50,764 nucleotides of DNA from Flavobacteriales bacterium (GTDB lineage: Bacteria; Bacteroidota; Bacteroidia; Flavobacteriales_D; Crocinitomicaceae). The notes under the pieces are model-generated. The model saw only the letters and a list, made by a program, of their open reading frames with translations. It was not told where the DNA came from and ran no database searches. The position numbers were made by a program, and so were the translations under genes. Shown in pieces: positions 8,722 through 17,830 of this stretch. The stretch is from positions 1-50,764 of the forward strand of contig JADFAL010000042.1 in the NCBI GenBank assembly GCA_015665275.1, read 5' to 3'. How positions within the stretch are numbered: the stretch's first letter is position 1; every line of letters starts with the position of its first letter.

Positions 8722-8938
8722 AACTGTGCTTTTCTTCAAGTATCGCACAGATGCAGTAAAATGAAATGGGATTTAGATTAGACGTATAGGTTACTTGATT
8801 ATGCGTAGAGATTTTTGAAAGAAAGTTGCTGGGTGCGGTGGGGAAACACAGCGGTTGCTGACTTAGAAATAAAGGACAAATTACGGAAAACGGGAATTGT
8901 CCGTATATAGCAATATCAATATATTTAGATTTCACCTT

Positions 8939-10087
8939 TCATTCCAGCGGCGCCTTCAAGTGAAAAGTCACCCCATCTTCATCGCTATAAAAAGAAAAGG
9001 TCGCATCAATCTGATCTGCAAGATCTTTGATGATTTCTAAACCGAGATTTCCATTGGCAGTCGGTTCTTCATCGAATCCAATGCCGTTATCAATGATGTT
9101 CATTTGTAGAAAGCCGTTGTCCTTAATCAATGTAAAAGACACTTCTCCTCCTTCCGTATTGGTAAAGGCATGTTTGAAGGAATTGGTCACCACTTCATTT
9201 ACGATCAGCCCTAAAGGGATCAGCGCTTGCGTGGACAATTCGAAATCGTCAACTTTCAAGGCAATAGAAATGTCCTTATCGTCACCATCGTAAAACTGAA
9301 GAATTTCCTCAAGTAATTGATCAAAGTACTTGCGCACGCTGATTGCTGAAAATGAACTTGTTTGATATACGATGTCATGGATATCGGCAATGGACTGAAT
9401 TTTACCTCGGCAATCCTCTAGTAATCCTCGGTGATAATCATCTTTAGCCTTGGAGCTTTGCATATTCACCAAACTGGAAACTACTGCTAAATTATTTTTA
9501 ACACGATGGTGTATTTCTTTCAAAAGGGTTTCCTTTTCATGGAGCTCTTTGTCTAAATGTTCCTGAAGTGCACGGCGCTTTCGCGCCTCGAGGTTGGAGG
9601 AGAAAACCATCGAAATGGCATGTGCGAAAAAGCGTTCTTTTGAGTCAAAGGTTTTCACTTTGTCTCCCGTCTTTTCAAAGCACATCACACCAATCATTGA
9701 GCCATCAAAACGAAGTGGAATGTCAAGTAAAGAAATAACTCCTTTCGGTTTGTTGTATGATTCTGTCAACCCAGCGGTAATTGGAGATTCCAAAACATTC
9801 GGAACGTATAAAATCTCGTCTTTTTCAAGTGCAGCAAAGTATTCTGGACATATAGACATGGGGATTTCGTTGTCCTTTTGAAAGGAATTATCGCGCAAAT
9901 CGTATTCGCCCATAGAGGTCATTACTTGCTTGTCATAGTCGAGTAGCCAAACGCTCATACGTTCAATGTCGAGAGAACGCGTAATTCTTCCCGCAAATTC
10001 AATCATTATTTGATCGATTGCGTTCCGCTGAAGCGTATGCGTTTTAGAAATGCTGTTTAATTCGTGTAGTAGATCAATTTTTTGCAT
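8939..10087 (-). CDS. Soluble sensor histidine kinase, GAF + HisKA_2
   Basis: A cytosolic two-component kinase with no membrane segment. An N-terminal GAF-type domain covers about residues 10-165, with the PNVLESPITAGLTESY to LLDIPLRFDGSMIGVMCFE stretch being typical of GAF. The dimerisation/phosphoacceptor segment LLKEIHHRVKNNLAVVSSLV is HisKA_2-like, with tandem histidines near residues 193-194. The ATPase domain has the N-box GLIVNEVVTNSFKHAF, the G1-like IIDNGIGFDEE and G2-like NLGLEIIKDLADQI. No response regulator is adjacent. The open frame extends upstream to 10174, but the ATG at 10087 starts at a natural point. Its ligand and partner are unknown. Confidence 0.88.
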   Translation of the reverse strand: MQKIDLLHELNSISKTHTLQRNAIDQIMIEFAGRITRSLDIERMSVWLLDYDKQVMTSMGEYDLRDNSFQKDNEIPMSICPEYFAALEKDEILYVPNVLESPITAGLTESYNKPKGVISLLDIPLRFDGSMIGVMCFEKTGDKVKTFDSKERFFAHAISMVFSSNLEARKRRALQEHLDKELHEKETLLKEIHHRVKNNLAVVSSLVNMQSSKAKDDYHRGLLEDCRGKIQSIADIHDIVYQTSSFSAISVRKYFDQLLEEILQFYDGDDKDISIALKVDDFELSTQALIPLGLIVNEVVTNSFKHAFTNTEGGEVSFTLIKDNGFLQMNIIDNGIGFDEEPTANGNLGLEIIKDLADQIDATFSFYSDEDGVTFHLKAPLE

Positions 10088-10213
10088 GCGTAGATGGTTG
10101 GGGTGGACTACACTAAAAATAATACAATCTGATTCAAATCCTAACATAATTGATTGAATTAAAGGCGGTTTCATACTTTCTTAACAGGAAAATGATCTAT
10201 CAACAATAAGCTG

Positions 10214-10221
10214 TAATTTTG
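10214..10221 (+). promoter_or_regulatory. Putative -7 element for the hydroxylase gene at 10232
   Basis: TAATTTTG is a perfect match to the Bacteroidota -7 consensus, 10 bases before the ATG at 10232. A short leader is implied. The divergent histidine kinase gene starts at 10087. Confidence 0.55.
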
Positions 10222-10231
10222 AAGCGGTTGT

Positions 10232-11101
10232 ATGCTGAAGCTAATTCGATTCATATATTATCCCATCCTATTGATTCTAACGGTTGCCGTTACTTGGGGA
10301 ATGGCTCAGTTTCTAGAGCCGCTTTGGTATCCTCTAATTCCCTTTGCACTGATTGTAATTTGTTTACCGATTTTCATCTACGGAGAGCGCTTTTTACCCT
10401 ATCGACCTGAATGGAACGGAGTGCATGAGGATACAAAGTCCGATTTCCTACGAACCATATTGGTGCTTCCCGTTGGCCTCAAGTCGGCAGAATTCTTAAT
10501 GCCCTTGCTCTTCTATTATCCGTTACTATGGTTCCATGAATCCTACGGAAGTTTGAGTCATTTTTTTGATTTTGGATTCGCTGCCCAGGTCATTTTCTTG
10601 CTACTTGTAAGTGAGCTGTTTTACTATTGGTTCCACCGTGCTACTCATGAGGTATCTTTCCTTTGGCGATTTCATGCCGTACACCACGGTGCGCATCGTG
10701 TGTATTGGATGAACGCGGGTCGATTTCACTTGATTGAAGCATTTTTCAGTGGATTTTTCTACTTTCTTCCAGTACTTTTCCTTGGCCCTGAACCAGAGGT
10801 GGCGATCATGGTAGTAGCCATTTCTTCCATTACTGGATTTTTAGAGCATATCAATGTTGACTTTGAGGCGGGATGGTTGAATTACGTTTTCAATTCAGCG
10901 CAATTGCATCGATGGCATCATTCACGAATTGTCAAGGAGTCCAATACAAATTACGGCAAGATTCTCGTGGTTTGGGATTTGCTCTTCAGAACGTTTTATT
11001 TACCAAAAAACAGGCACGTTGGAGAAGTGGGTACGGTTGAGAATGACGTACCGGTAGATTTCATCGGGCAAGGTAAATACCCGTTCCGAAAACAAGGGTA
11101 A
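10232..11101 (+). CDS. Fatty-acid hydroxylase / sterol desaturase family membrane protein
   Basis: A 289-residue membrane protein with hydrophobic helices near residues 5-25, 30-48, 80-100, 110-130 and 165-195. The di-iron histidine motifs are visible: HRATHE, FHAVHHGAHR and LHRWHHS (HxxxH, HxxHH, HxxHH), the pattern of the fatty acid hydroxylase superfamily. Such enzymes use O2 to hydroxylate or desaturate lipids or carotenoids in the membrane; the substrate cannot be read here. It stands alone, divergent from the kinase gene, and its stop abuts scoB (opposite strand) with no gap. Confidence 0.9.
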   Translation: MLKLIRFIYYPILLILTVAVTWGMAQFLEPLWYPLIPFALIVICLPIFIYGERFLPYRPEWNGVHEDTKSDFLRTILVLPVGLKSAEFLMPLLFYYPLLWFHESYGSLSHFFDFGFAAQVIFLLLVSELFYYWFHRATHEVSFLWRFHAVHHGAHRVYWMNAGRFHLIEAFFSGFFYFLPVLFLGPEPEVAIMVVAISSITGFLEHINVDFEAGWLNYVFNSAQLHRWHHSRIVKESNTNYGKILVVWDLLFRTFYLPKNRHVGEVGTVENDVPVDFIGQGKYPFRKQG

Positions 11102-11758
11102 TTACAAAGACATCTCTGGAACGTTGTCAGGAACTACCAAATCTCCTTCGGTAGCAGCAACAATTTCTTCAACGCTTACCCCAGGGGCGCGTTCTATCAA
11201 ATGGAATTGATTGTCTTTGATTTCCATTACGGCAAGATTGGTAACAACTTTCTTCACGCATCCTACGCCGGTTAATGGCAACGAACATGCCTTCAATAGC
11301 TTTGAAACACCCGCTTTGTTCGTGTGCATCATCGCAACAATGATGTTATCAGCCGAAGCAACAAGATCCATCGCTCCGCCCATTCCTTTCACCATTTTTC
11401 CTGGAATTTTCCAGTTGGCAATGTCTCCATTCTGCGCAACTTCCATAGCCCCCAAAACAGTTAATTGAACGTGCTGTCCTCGAATCATTGCAAAAGAGGT
11501 TGCCGAATCAAAAAATACAGCTCCTTTGCGCGCAGTAATCGTTTGTTTTCCCGCGTTGATTAAATCTGCATCTTCTTCCCCCTCAATGGGAAACGGTCCC
11601 ATTCCCAAAATGCCATTTTCGGACTGAAACTCAACTTCAATTCCTTCTGGAATATAGTTTGCAACGAGCGTAGGAATTCCAATTCCCAAATTTACGTACC
11701 AACCATCTTGTAGTTCTTGTGCAATCCTCTGTGCAATGCCTTTTTTGTCAAGAGCCAT
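11102..11758 (-). CDS. scoB: 3-oxoacid CoA-transferase, beta subunit
   Basis: Catalytic subunit of succinyl-CoA:3-oxoacid CoA-transferase, moving CoA between succinyl-CoA and acetoacetate (or a related 3-oxoacid). The catalytic glutamate is Glu47 in the motif SENGILGMGP, and the N-terminus has YVNLGIGIPTLVANYI. The 218-residue length is normal. Its alpha subunit gene is normally adjacent, but here scoA lies 5.4 kb away at 17120-17818, separated by three secreted-protein genes. Both run in the same direction. scoB is 92 bp downstream of the deiminase gene, so it may have its own promoter. Confidence 0.95.
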   Translation of the reverse strand: MALDKKGIAQRIAQELQDGWYVNLGIGIPTLVANYIPEGIEVEFQSENGILGMGPFPIEGEEDADLINAGKQTITARKGAVFFDSATSFAMIRGQHVQLTVLGAMEVAQNGDIANWKIPGKMVKGMGGAMDLVASADNIIVAMMHTNKAGVSKLLKACSLPLTGVGCVKKVVTNLAVMEIKDNQFHLIERAPGVSVEEIVAATEGDLVVPDNVPEMSL

Positions 11759-11850
11759 TTTGTTCTTTTTAGGGGTGCCTTCACTGAAACTTCAGCAAAA
11801 GCGCTGTGATTTTCTTGCTACCCAAAGATACTATTTTATTCAGTTGGGAC

Positions 11851-13224
11851 TTACTTACGAACGATCATCTGCTGGAGGGCAGATTGTTCGCCTTCAATTT
11901 CTATCCGATAGAGGTAGACACCGTCTGCGATGGATCCGATTTCAAAAGACACTGTGTTTTCTGAATGCAAGGTGAAGGTGTGACGGGCGACTTCCGTTCC
12001 ATTGGTTTGATAAACGATTATCTGAGCATCGCCAGCGTACTTTTGAGGCAGTTGAATGGTCGCGACATTTGATACGGGATTTGGCTGCAATTCAACATCC
12101 AGTGACGGAATCGAACTAGGTTCATTCAGACCCACCAAAGCCGGATCTAAAGGTTGTTGTTGTGTTAGGCAATGAACCATGCCACCGTACTCATAAATGT
12201 TTCGAACATCCACTCCAACTACGGTTCGATTGGGGTGTACTCCCTGAATAATTCCCATGGCTAAAGTATCGTTGGGATCGTTGTAAATGGGAACCAATAC
12301 CACATCATTTCCGATATAGTAATTGCAATACGACCCTTTGTATCCAAGATTGTTTCCATAGGTCGTTATTACGTTGTTTTGTGTCAGAGGCACCGTTACA
12401 AAAATGAATGGATCGTTGTTGATATCGGTTGCATTATTCAAAACGGACTGATCCGCCAGACTCACTTGCCAATAGGTTAGATCTGAAGAATTCATGGTGA
12501 CAATTGTCGAATCATTGGCGAACTTGACAAAACCGTCAATATGCATGTCTGTAATCTCTGTGCCGTAGACTCCATCCAACCAGATGAAATTGGTGAAGCC
12601 CATATAATCAGAGAGGTACGTTTCGATTTCTTGTTCTGTCAAATTTGGATTTCGACTGCTATGCGTCACGGAACTCCTCGTAGCCATCATGGTTCCTTGC
12701 CCATCATGTTCAATCGCACCACCTTCTAAAACCATAGCTTGCAAGTCGATCCAGGGAACTTGAATATCATTGCTCACCAATCCGGGAATTTGATCGCATA
12801 AATTGAAGGGGGCGTCGTTTCCCCAACCGTTAAATCCCCAATCCAAAATATGAAGGACATTGTTCGTATCGAAAACGAAAATGGGGCCGTTGTCTCGAAT
12901 CCAAACATCATCGGTTGGATATTGATAAAACGTAATGTTATTTAAAGGAACCGAAGCATTTGTCAATGCTGTTTCAATTTGATTTTGATGGGTCTGATCT
13001 TTCGCAATAATATGCACGCGTTCTCCTGTCTGCAAAGCCGAAGCCATTCCAACAAATGTTGACGTTACGTCATCTTGATAAAACGGACCGTACAAATCGT
13101 TGTGCGGCCATTGCAGCCATGTACCCTCATGAGGAAGGTGCTCTCCGGGCATGTGATGGTTTTGGGCACTCGCGAGATATGCTGAACAGATTAAGAAGAA
13201 TGAAAGTAAGGATCGGACTGTCAT
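11851..13224 (-). CDS. T9SS-exported agmatine/peptidyl-arginine deiminase family protein
   Basis: A secreted guanidine-group hydrolase of the agmatine deiminase (PF04371-type) fold, 457 residues. A signal peptide ends near residue 20 (YLASAQ). The catalytic residues are all present: the DDVWIRD motif at 105-111, EGGA at 167-170, MHIDGF with His228, and Cys352 in GGMVHCLT. The last about 80 residues (LQPNPVSN to VRK) are a T9SS type A sorting domain, so the enzyme is exported and probably surface-attached or released. Periodontal peptidyl-arginine deiminase (PPAD) is also a T9SS-exported member of this superfamily, but this sequence could equally act on agmatine or free arginine. It is the last of a three-gene secreted cassette (SGNH, CotH, deiminase). 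Confidence 0.9.
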   Translation of the reverse strand: MTVRSLLSFFLICSAYLASAQNHHMPGEHLPHEGTWLQWPHNDLYGPFYQDDVTSTFVGMASALQTGERVHIIAKDQTHQNQIETALTNASVPLNNITFYQYPTDDVWIRDNGPIFVFDTNNVLHILDWGFNGWGNDAPFNLCDQIPGLVSNDIQVPWIDLQAMVLEGGAIEHDGQGTMMATRSSVTHSSRNPNLTEQEIETYLSDYMGFTNFIWLDGVYGTEITDMHIDGFVKFANDSTIVTMNSSDLTYWQVSLADQSVLNNATDINNDPFIFVTVPLTQNNVITTYGNNLGYKGSYCNYYIGNDVVLVPIYNDPNDTLAMGIIQGVHPNRTVVGVDVRNIYEYGGMVHCLTQQQPLDPALVGLNEPSSIPSLDVELQPNPVSNVATIQLPQKYAGDAQIIVYQTNGTEVARHTFTLHSENTVSFEIGSIADGVYLYRIEIEGEQSALQQMIVRK

Positions 13225-13253
13225 ACACCTAAAATACGGATTCTCGGGATCAT

Positions 13254-14678
13254 TTATTGTGAATCCAAGGAATCTTCAAATTCTATCAACGGGTCAATAA
13301 TTTCAACAGCGCTAGTTATCTGAAGATTTGGAAAATCGGGCGGAACGATAAGTTTATCAGCTTGCTTTTCAGGTGATGGCCTTTCGTTTTGCTCCTTGAG
13401 ATATTCCTCCAAATTGGGAAGATGGTTGGATATCCAGTTTTTCATTCGTTGCACTTCGGTATCAAAGGAGGCATTTTTAAAATAGGCCATATCTCCCGGA
13501 GGCCAGCGCTTTTCATGGTCTTTAATCTCCGACTTCAGTGCCTCAACATTCGCATCGATCATTTGGTAGATGTTCTTGTCGGTGAGAACACCACTTTTTT
13601 TAAGTTCTTGGAATTTTTGATACAGTTTTTGTCGATAATTGAAAGCATTGGTTTCCATTAAACGATGAAGCAAAGCCATATTTTTCTTCACAGGAATGAT
13701 GGAAACTTTTGAAGGTTCACCATCGCCATCGCGCCCAAATGAATGGTCGTAATCCCATGGAGTGAAAAGATACGGTTCGCCTTCTTCCTTACGACTCATG
13801 TAGTAGTTTTTGTAGGTGCCATCTCCGTTTGCAGTAACCAAAATCAAGAGGTGCCAATCGATTAGGTTGTCAAGGTCGAAATAAGTATTGAAGACACTGG
13901 GATTGCTAAATTCGGTATCTGAACTATTAAAAATGAACTCGGTGAGGCGATAAATCTTATCGGAGCAATCTATTTTCTTAATATCTGGATGACGTTGATT
14001 GAAATAGCATTCGTCTTCCAACTTATAGCGCGCTTTGATAGAATAGTCTTTATAGCGACTGCTGCGCTGCACGTACTTTTTAAACTTTTCGAAACGGTCC
14101 GCATGCTCTTCTGGAGGGTAAGAAACGGGCGGCTCTTTGAATAAAATTCCTCCATCACTTCCTTTGCTCAGATTCAGAGTAGAAGCGTCCACACTTTGAG
14201 TCATGGCGTAAATGCCTTGGTACTTTTTGTTTATGTACACCACGCAAAATTCAACGTCTGGAGCCCAGTTCTCAGGGGAGAATGATTTGAACAAATCATA
14301 ACTCAGCTTGTTGCGCATGAAGGTTTTATCAATGTGCTCCGCGTTCAGTTTCCACTTCTTGTTTTTAGGCAACCCAAGCATTTCAATCCCTTCACTCAAC
14401 TTCAAGGCGAAGGAACGCTTCTCAAACGTAGCACTTCGATTTCCACGAGACCGCAATCGAATTTTTTCACCCCAAACGCGATTTCCAAGGGTATCGTACC
14501 AGATCAAATCACCTACTTGATAATTGCCAGGATTGAGTTCGTCTTCGTCACAAGTCAAGTGGATTTGCGGTAAACTGGTGGCTTTAGGAAGTTCTTCTGT
14601 GCATGCAATAGAAAGGAAAAGAAAGACAATCCCGAAACAACTCAAGATTCGTATCCCATATGCCGAAAAGGGTTTCAT
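13254..14678 (-). CDS. CotH-family lipoprotein
   Basis: A 474-residue lipoprotein: the signal peptide ends at a lipobox FLSIAC with Cys26. The core has the CotH features LRSRGNRSATFEKRSFALKL, WKLNAEHIDKTFMRNKLSYD, a middle GIYAMTQSVD and, later, FTPWDYDHSFGRDGDG, where the conserved D-Y-D (DYDHSFG) is the divalent-metal site. CotH of Bacillus is a spore-coat protein kinase-like enzyme; bacterial non-spore members are widespread and their substrates are largely unknown. Its start overlaps the SGNH stop by four bases (ATGA), and the deiminase gene follows after 29 bp. This tight packing suggests the three act together at the cell surface, but the function is not established. Confidence 0.85.
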   Translation of the reverse strand: MKPFSAYGIRILSCFGIVFLFLSIACTEELPKATSLPQIHLTCDEDELNPGNYQVGDLIWYDTLGNRVWGEKIRLRSRGNRSATFEKRSFALKLSEGIEMLGLPKNKKWKLNAEHIDKTFMRNKLSYDLFKSFSPENWAPDVEFCVVYINKKYQGIYAMTQSVDASTLNLSKGSDGGILFKEPPVSYPPEEHADRFEKFKKYVQRSSRYKDYSIKARYKLEDECYFNQRHPDIKKIDCSDKIYRLTEFIFNSSDTEFSNPSVFNTYFDLDNLIDWHLLILVTANGDGTYKNYYMSRKEEGEPYLFTPWDYDHSFGRDGDGEPSKVSIIPVKKNMALLHRLMETNAFNYRQKLYQKFQELKKSGVLTDKNIYQMIDANVEALKSEIKDHEKRWPPGDMAYFKNASFDTEVQRMKNWISNHLPNLEEYLKEQNERPSPEKQADKLIVPPDFPNLQITSAVEIIDPLIEFEDSLDSQ

Positions 14679-16912
14679 TCTATTTTCATTACTTTTTTGA
14701 TGTGATGCTCATCGCCATAAACCACGTGGACAAGGTATATACCAACGGGGAGGTGTTGCAGGGAATAATTATGGAGCCAGCCTTTTTGCTTCACTTCAAG
14801 CACCTGACCATTTAAGTCGGTGAAATAAACATTGGCTCCTGCTGGGGTGCTAATCAATACTGCGTCATCTGTTGGGTTTGGAGAGATTACAATGTAGGAC
14901 TCAAGTTCGTCTAATCCTACCAAATCAGCAACGGCGACGACAAATTCATCATAGCGCTCACATCCAAGAGAATCCGTTGCGTACAAATCTATGTAGTGTA
15001 CACCTGTTCCCAAATCCACTGCAGGAATCACTGCACTAGAAGAATCACTTCCATTCGACCAATCGTAGGTTTCGAATCCACTATTGGCTTGGACAATTAA
15101 GGTATCTGCGATATCAATTATCGTATCATTCATAGGAGTTAATGCAGATTCGCTTACCATTACAACAGCCTCCAATTTTTCTGTGGAGCAATCGCCTAAT
15201 GGTTTGTATCCATGATGATAATGCACACCACCACTCCAATCCCTAGGATAGTAACTACTGGTGTACGTAGCGTTGATTCCACTACCTGTAATCATAGTCA
15301 ACTCCGATGTCGATCTTGTTACTGGGCTGGATACACTTTGATACGAAAGACTTGATCCGGCATTTTGCATGCGAACGTGAATTCCGACGGTATCACCTTG
15401 AGCAATCGAAAGTCCACCAATGGGAACTGTCGTCCATTCGTTCTGATTGATGACATCCACCATGGCATTGTCCAGATACGTCCATGCAGAAGGATCGGTT
15501 TCAAACCCTAAGTGCGATCCCACTTTGTATAATACTTCGACACCTTGTAATCCCGGAGAGAATATTTTTACATCGAAGCTATCAATGACAATGCTGTCCG
15601 AAGCGATGAGGTCGAACATGGTTCCGTTAAAGTTGATGTTCGAGTTTAAAGAAGTGTGCAAGGATTCCTTATAGAACAAATCTCCGCGAACCACTTGTGC
15701 GTAATAGGTAGAGGTAGTATTGACAAAAGGAAGCGTTAATAATTGATCGTTCAGGATCGGAGCGTTGGTGGTATCGTCATACCAGAAAACGTTATCAGAG
15801 ATAGACGTTAATGCGTAGAGTTGAGCCATTCCGGGGCTACAAAGTGTGTCGTTCAAAATGAATGGATCTGGGTGTCCCGAGGTAATGAATTGGGCTTGCA
15901 ATGCGTCGTTTGCCGAAAGTGAATCCAAAGCATTTGAGATGGTTGTGTTCAATTGATAATCGCCAACCTCGTAAGTATTGATGCTAAACATCAGCGTATC
16001 CATGGAACACGAGGGTAAGCCATTTGAATATTGATAGGTATCAGATTCTGATGTTGAGAAATACGTATTCACCGATTGCAAGAAAATGTTGGTTTGAGTA
16101 GTGTCGTCCAATCCTAGGTTCGCAACAATCAACTGGACGGCTGTCATGGAATCGCCACAAACACTAAAATCCACCATCAAATCTACCAGTGCATAATCGA
16201 TAGTGTCCGAAGGTGCCGCGATACTGTCCAGAATGGAAGTTTGAATCACTTGGTTGGCGAGAATCGCGTGGCCGGAATCGTTGAGATGTACGCCGTCTCC
16301 GGAATCATAAAGCGTATCAATGGTGTAACCGGGCGTTGCGATTGTGGACCAGAAGTCAATTGTATGTGGATTAAAATAGGCATATATGGAATCCTTGATT
16401 TCCCACTGCAAATCCAATTGCGCTTGATTTGTAAAATTTCGAGGTTGTGTGGTGCACACCCAAATTGGAATACTGTTCTGATTTGCAATGGAGACGATGG
16501 TATCCAGATTGAACATTTGCTCTGCGTAGGAGAATCCGAGCGCGACATCATTGGATGGCATATTGATGATAATGGCATCTGGATTTTCTGCCAGCGCTGC
16601 CGTAATATTTTTCGTTGGATCTGGATTGGGTCTTCCAACAGGTGGGATGAATCCTGTCGGCATAATGCGGTAGGTGTTATAGCCGCCCACACCAAAGTTT
16701 ACTACTTCATTGCTTGGATTGATCTGCTGTAAATAATTTGTGTACCGATTGACCCATGCACTATCGGGGTGTGAAGCACCTGCTCCTGCTGAAGTGGAAG
16801 ATCCTAAAACAACAAATTTGAACGGTTGCCCTGAAACACATGCGTTTTGTTGCCCCCAAGAAACAGGGCTGAGACAAAAAAGAAGAAGGAGTAATGTGAT
16901 AAATGCCTTCAT
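14675..16912 (-). CDS. Secreted SGNH/GDSL hydrolase with T9SS sorting domain
   Basis: A large exported protein (746 residues) with signal peptide MKAFITLLLLLFCLSPVSWG. The N-terminal domain has the SGNH block-I serine motif VVLGSSTSAGAG (about residues 33-44), the block with NMPSNDVALG and the block-V DGVHLNDSGHAIL, the catalytic Asp-His pair. The middle consists of immunoglobulin-like and adhesin-like segments, and the C-terminus (SPNPTDDAV to KVMKIE) is a T9SS type A sorting domain. It probably removes acyl or acetyl groups from surface polymers, glycans or lipids. I take the ATG at 16912 because the upstream MHM at 16918 is an unlikely start. It is the first gene of the SGNH-CotH-deiminase cassette. 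Confidence 0.86.
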   Translation of the reverse strand: MKAFITLLLLLFCLSPVSWGQQNACVSGQPFKFVVLGSSTSAGAGASHPDSAWVNRYTNYLQQINPSNEVVNFGVGGYNTYRIMPTGFIPPVGRPNPDPTKNITAALAENPDAIIINMPSNDVALGFSYAEQMFNLDTIVSIANQNSIPIWVCTTQPRNFTNQAQLDLQWEIKDSIYAYFNPHTIDFWSTIATPGYTIDTLYDSGDGVHLNDSGHAILANQVIQTSILDSIAAPSDTIDYALVDLMVDFSVCGDSMTAVQLIVANLGLDDTTQTNIFLQSVNTYFSTSESDTYQYSNGLPSCSMDTLMFSINTYEVGDYQLNTTISNALDSLSANDALQAQFITSGHPDPFILNDTLCSPGMAQLYALTSISDNVFWYDDTTNAPILNDQLLTLPFVNTTSTYYAQVVRGDLFYKESLHTSLNSNINFNGTMFDLIASDSIVIDSFDVKIFSPGLQGVEVLYKVGSHLGFETDPSAWTYLDNAMVDVINQNEWTTVPIGGLSIAQGDTVGIHVRMQNAGSSLSYQSVSSPVTRSTSELTMITGSGINATYTSSYYPRDWSGGVHYHHGYKPLGDCSTEKLEAVVMVSESALTPMNDTIIDIADTLIVQANSGFETYDWSNGSDSSSAVIPAVDLGTGVHYIDLYATDSLGCERYDEFVVAVADLVGLDELESYIVISPNPTDDAVLISTPAGANVYFTDLNGQVLEVKQKGWLHNYSLQHLPVGIYLVHVVYGDEHHIKKVMKIE

Positions 16913-16980
16913 ATGCACTCCAAATTACAACAATTCAATCTTTTGTAGATCAGATTTTATTGTTTTTACATGATGATCCT

Positions 16981-17050
16981 CCTCCCTCGAGGGAGGTGCC
17001 GCAGGCGCAGGGTGATTCTCTTCGAGGCTGCTTCGCGCTGAGGGGGAGGA
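16981..17050. repeat. Palindromic intergenic repeat, copy A
   Basis: A perfect 16-base palindrome CCTCCCTCGAGGGAGG at 16981-16996 is followed by GGTGCCGCAGGC and later CTGAGGGGGAGGA. This resembles, with divergence, the longer two-armed elements near 25154 and 44972. It fills the spacer between the SGNH gene start and the scoA terminator. Confidence 0.6.
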
Positions 17051-17061
17051 CAAACAGCGAC

Positions 17062-17092
17062 AAAAAAAGCACAGACGACCTGTCTGTGCTTT
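17062..17092 (-). terminator. Rho-independent terminator downstream of scoA
   Basis: On the minus strand a stem of 11 bases (AAAGCACAGAC pairing with GTCTGTGCTTT, loop GACCT) is followed by seven T residues (the A-run at 17062-17068 of the plus strand). It lies about 28 bp after the scoA stop and ends the purH...PBP1A-scoA direction, so the secreted cassette and scoB are separated from scoA transcription. Confidence 0.85.
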
Positions 17093-17119
17093 ACCCAATT
17101 TTTTTGGTTCAGATGGATG

Positions 17120-17818
17120 TTATCCTTTCGGCCGAACCGTGCGTTGCTCAATACGTTTCTCGAAGCGTTCGCCTTTGAAGATACGTTGAACGAAAATTCC
17201 TGCGGTGTGAATTTGGTTTGGATCCAACTCACCGGCTGGCACTAACTCTTCAACTTCGGCAACAGTAATTTTTCCTGCCATGGCCATCATAGGGTTGAAA
17301 TTTCGGGCGGTTGCTTTGAAAATCAAGTTTCCTTCCGTGTCGCCTTTCCATGCTTTTACAATGGCAAAATCTGCTGTCAATGCCGATTCCAGAATATGTG
17401 GTTTGCCATTAAATTCACGCACTTCCTTTCCTTCAGCAACCTCTGTTCCGTATCCAGCGGGTGTAAAGAATGCTGGTATCCCCGCTCCTCCGGCACGACA
17501 TCGTTCAGCCAAAGAACCTTGAGGAATAAGATCAACTTCCAATTCACCAGAAAGCATTTGACGCTCAAATTCATCGTTTTCGCCCACATAAGACGAAATC
17601 ATTTTCTTGATTTGCTTTCCTTGCAACAACAATCCCAATCCGAAATCATCGACTCCGGCGTTGTTGGAGATACATGTAAGGTTGTTGATTCCCAGGCGAA
17701 CCATTTCCTGAATGGAATTTTCTGGAATTCCGCAGAGTCCAAATCCACCCAGCATAAGGGTCATATTGCTTTCAATTCCTTGTAACGCTTCTTCAACGTT
17801 ATTTACCACTTTATTCAT
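17120..17818 (-). CDS. scoA: 3-oxoacid CoA-transferase, alpha subunit
   Basis: CoA-transferase subunit A, partner of ScoB. The glycine-rich CoA-binding motif [13 protein letters not shown] lies at residues 24-36, with [15 protein letters not shown] following. The 232-residue length is normal. It starts 12 bp after the PBP1A stop, so it is probably the last gene of the cell-elongation operon, followed by a terminator at 17062-17092. Its partner subunit gene scoB is displaced by 5.4 kb. The pair is normally adjacent, so an insertion of the secreted cassette between them is the simplest explanation. Confidence 0.95.
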   Translation of the reverse strand: MNKVVNNVEEALQGIESNMTLMLGGFGLCGIPENSIQEMVRLGINNLTCISNNAGVDDFGLGLLLQGKQIKKMISSYVGENDEFERQMLSGELEVDLIPQGSLAERCRAGGAGIPAFFTPAGYGTEVAEGKEVREFNGKPHILESALTADFAIVKAWKGDTEGNLIFKATARNFNPMMAMAGKITVAEVEELVPAGELDPNQIHTAGIFVQRIFKGERFEKRIEQRTVRPKG

Positions 17819-17830
17819 GTTCTTCTGTAA

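Noticed and set aside
8714-8935. 73-codon minus-strand frame upstream of VanW
   Set aside because: Overlaps the VanW 5' region and shows no domain; a shadow frame.
10088-10174. Longer histidine kinase start at 10174
   Set aside because: The extra 29 residues do not resemble a domain or signal; the internal ATG at 10087 gives a sensible start.
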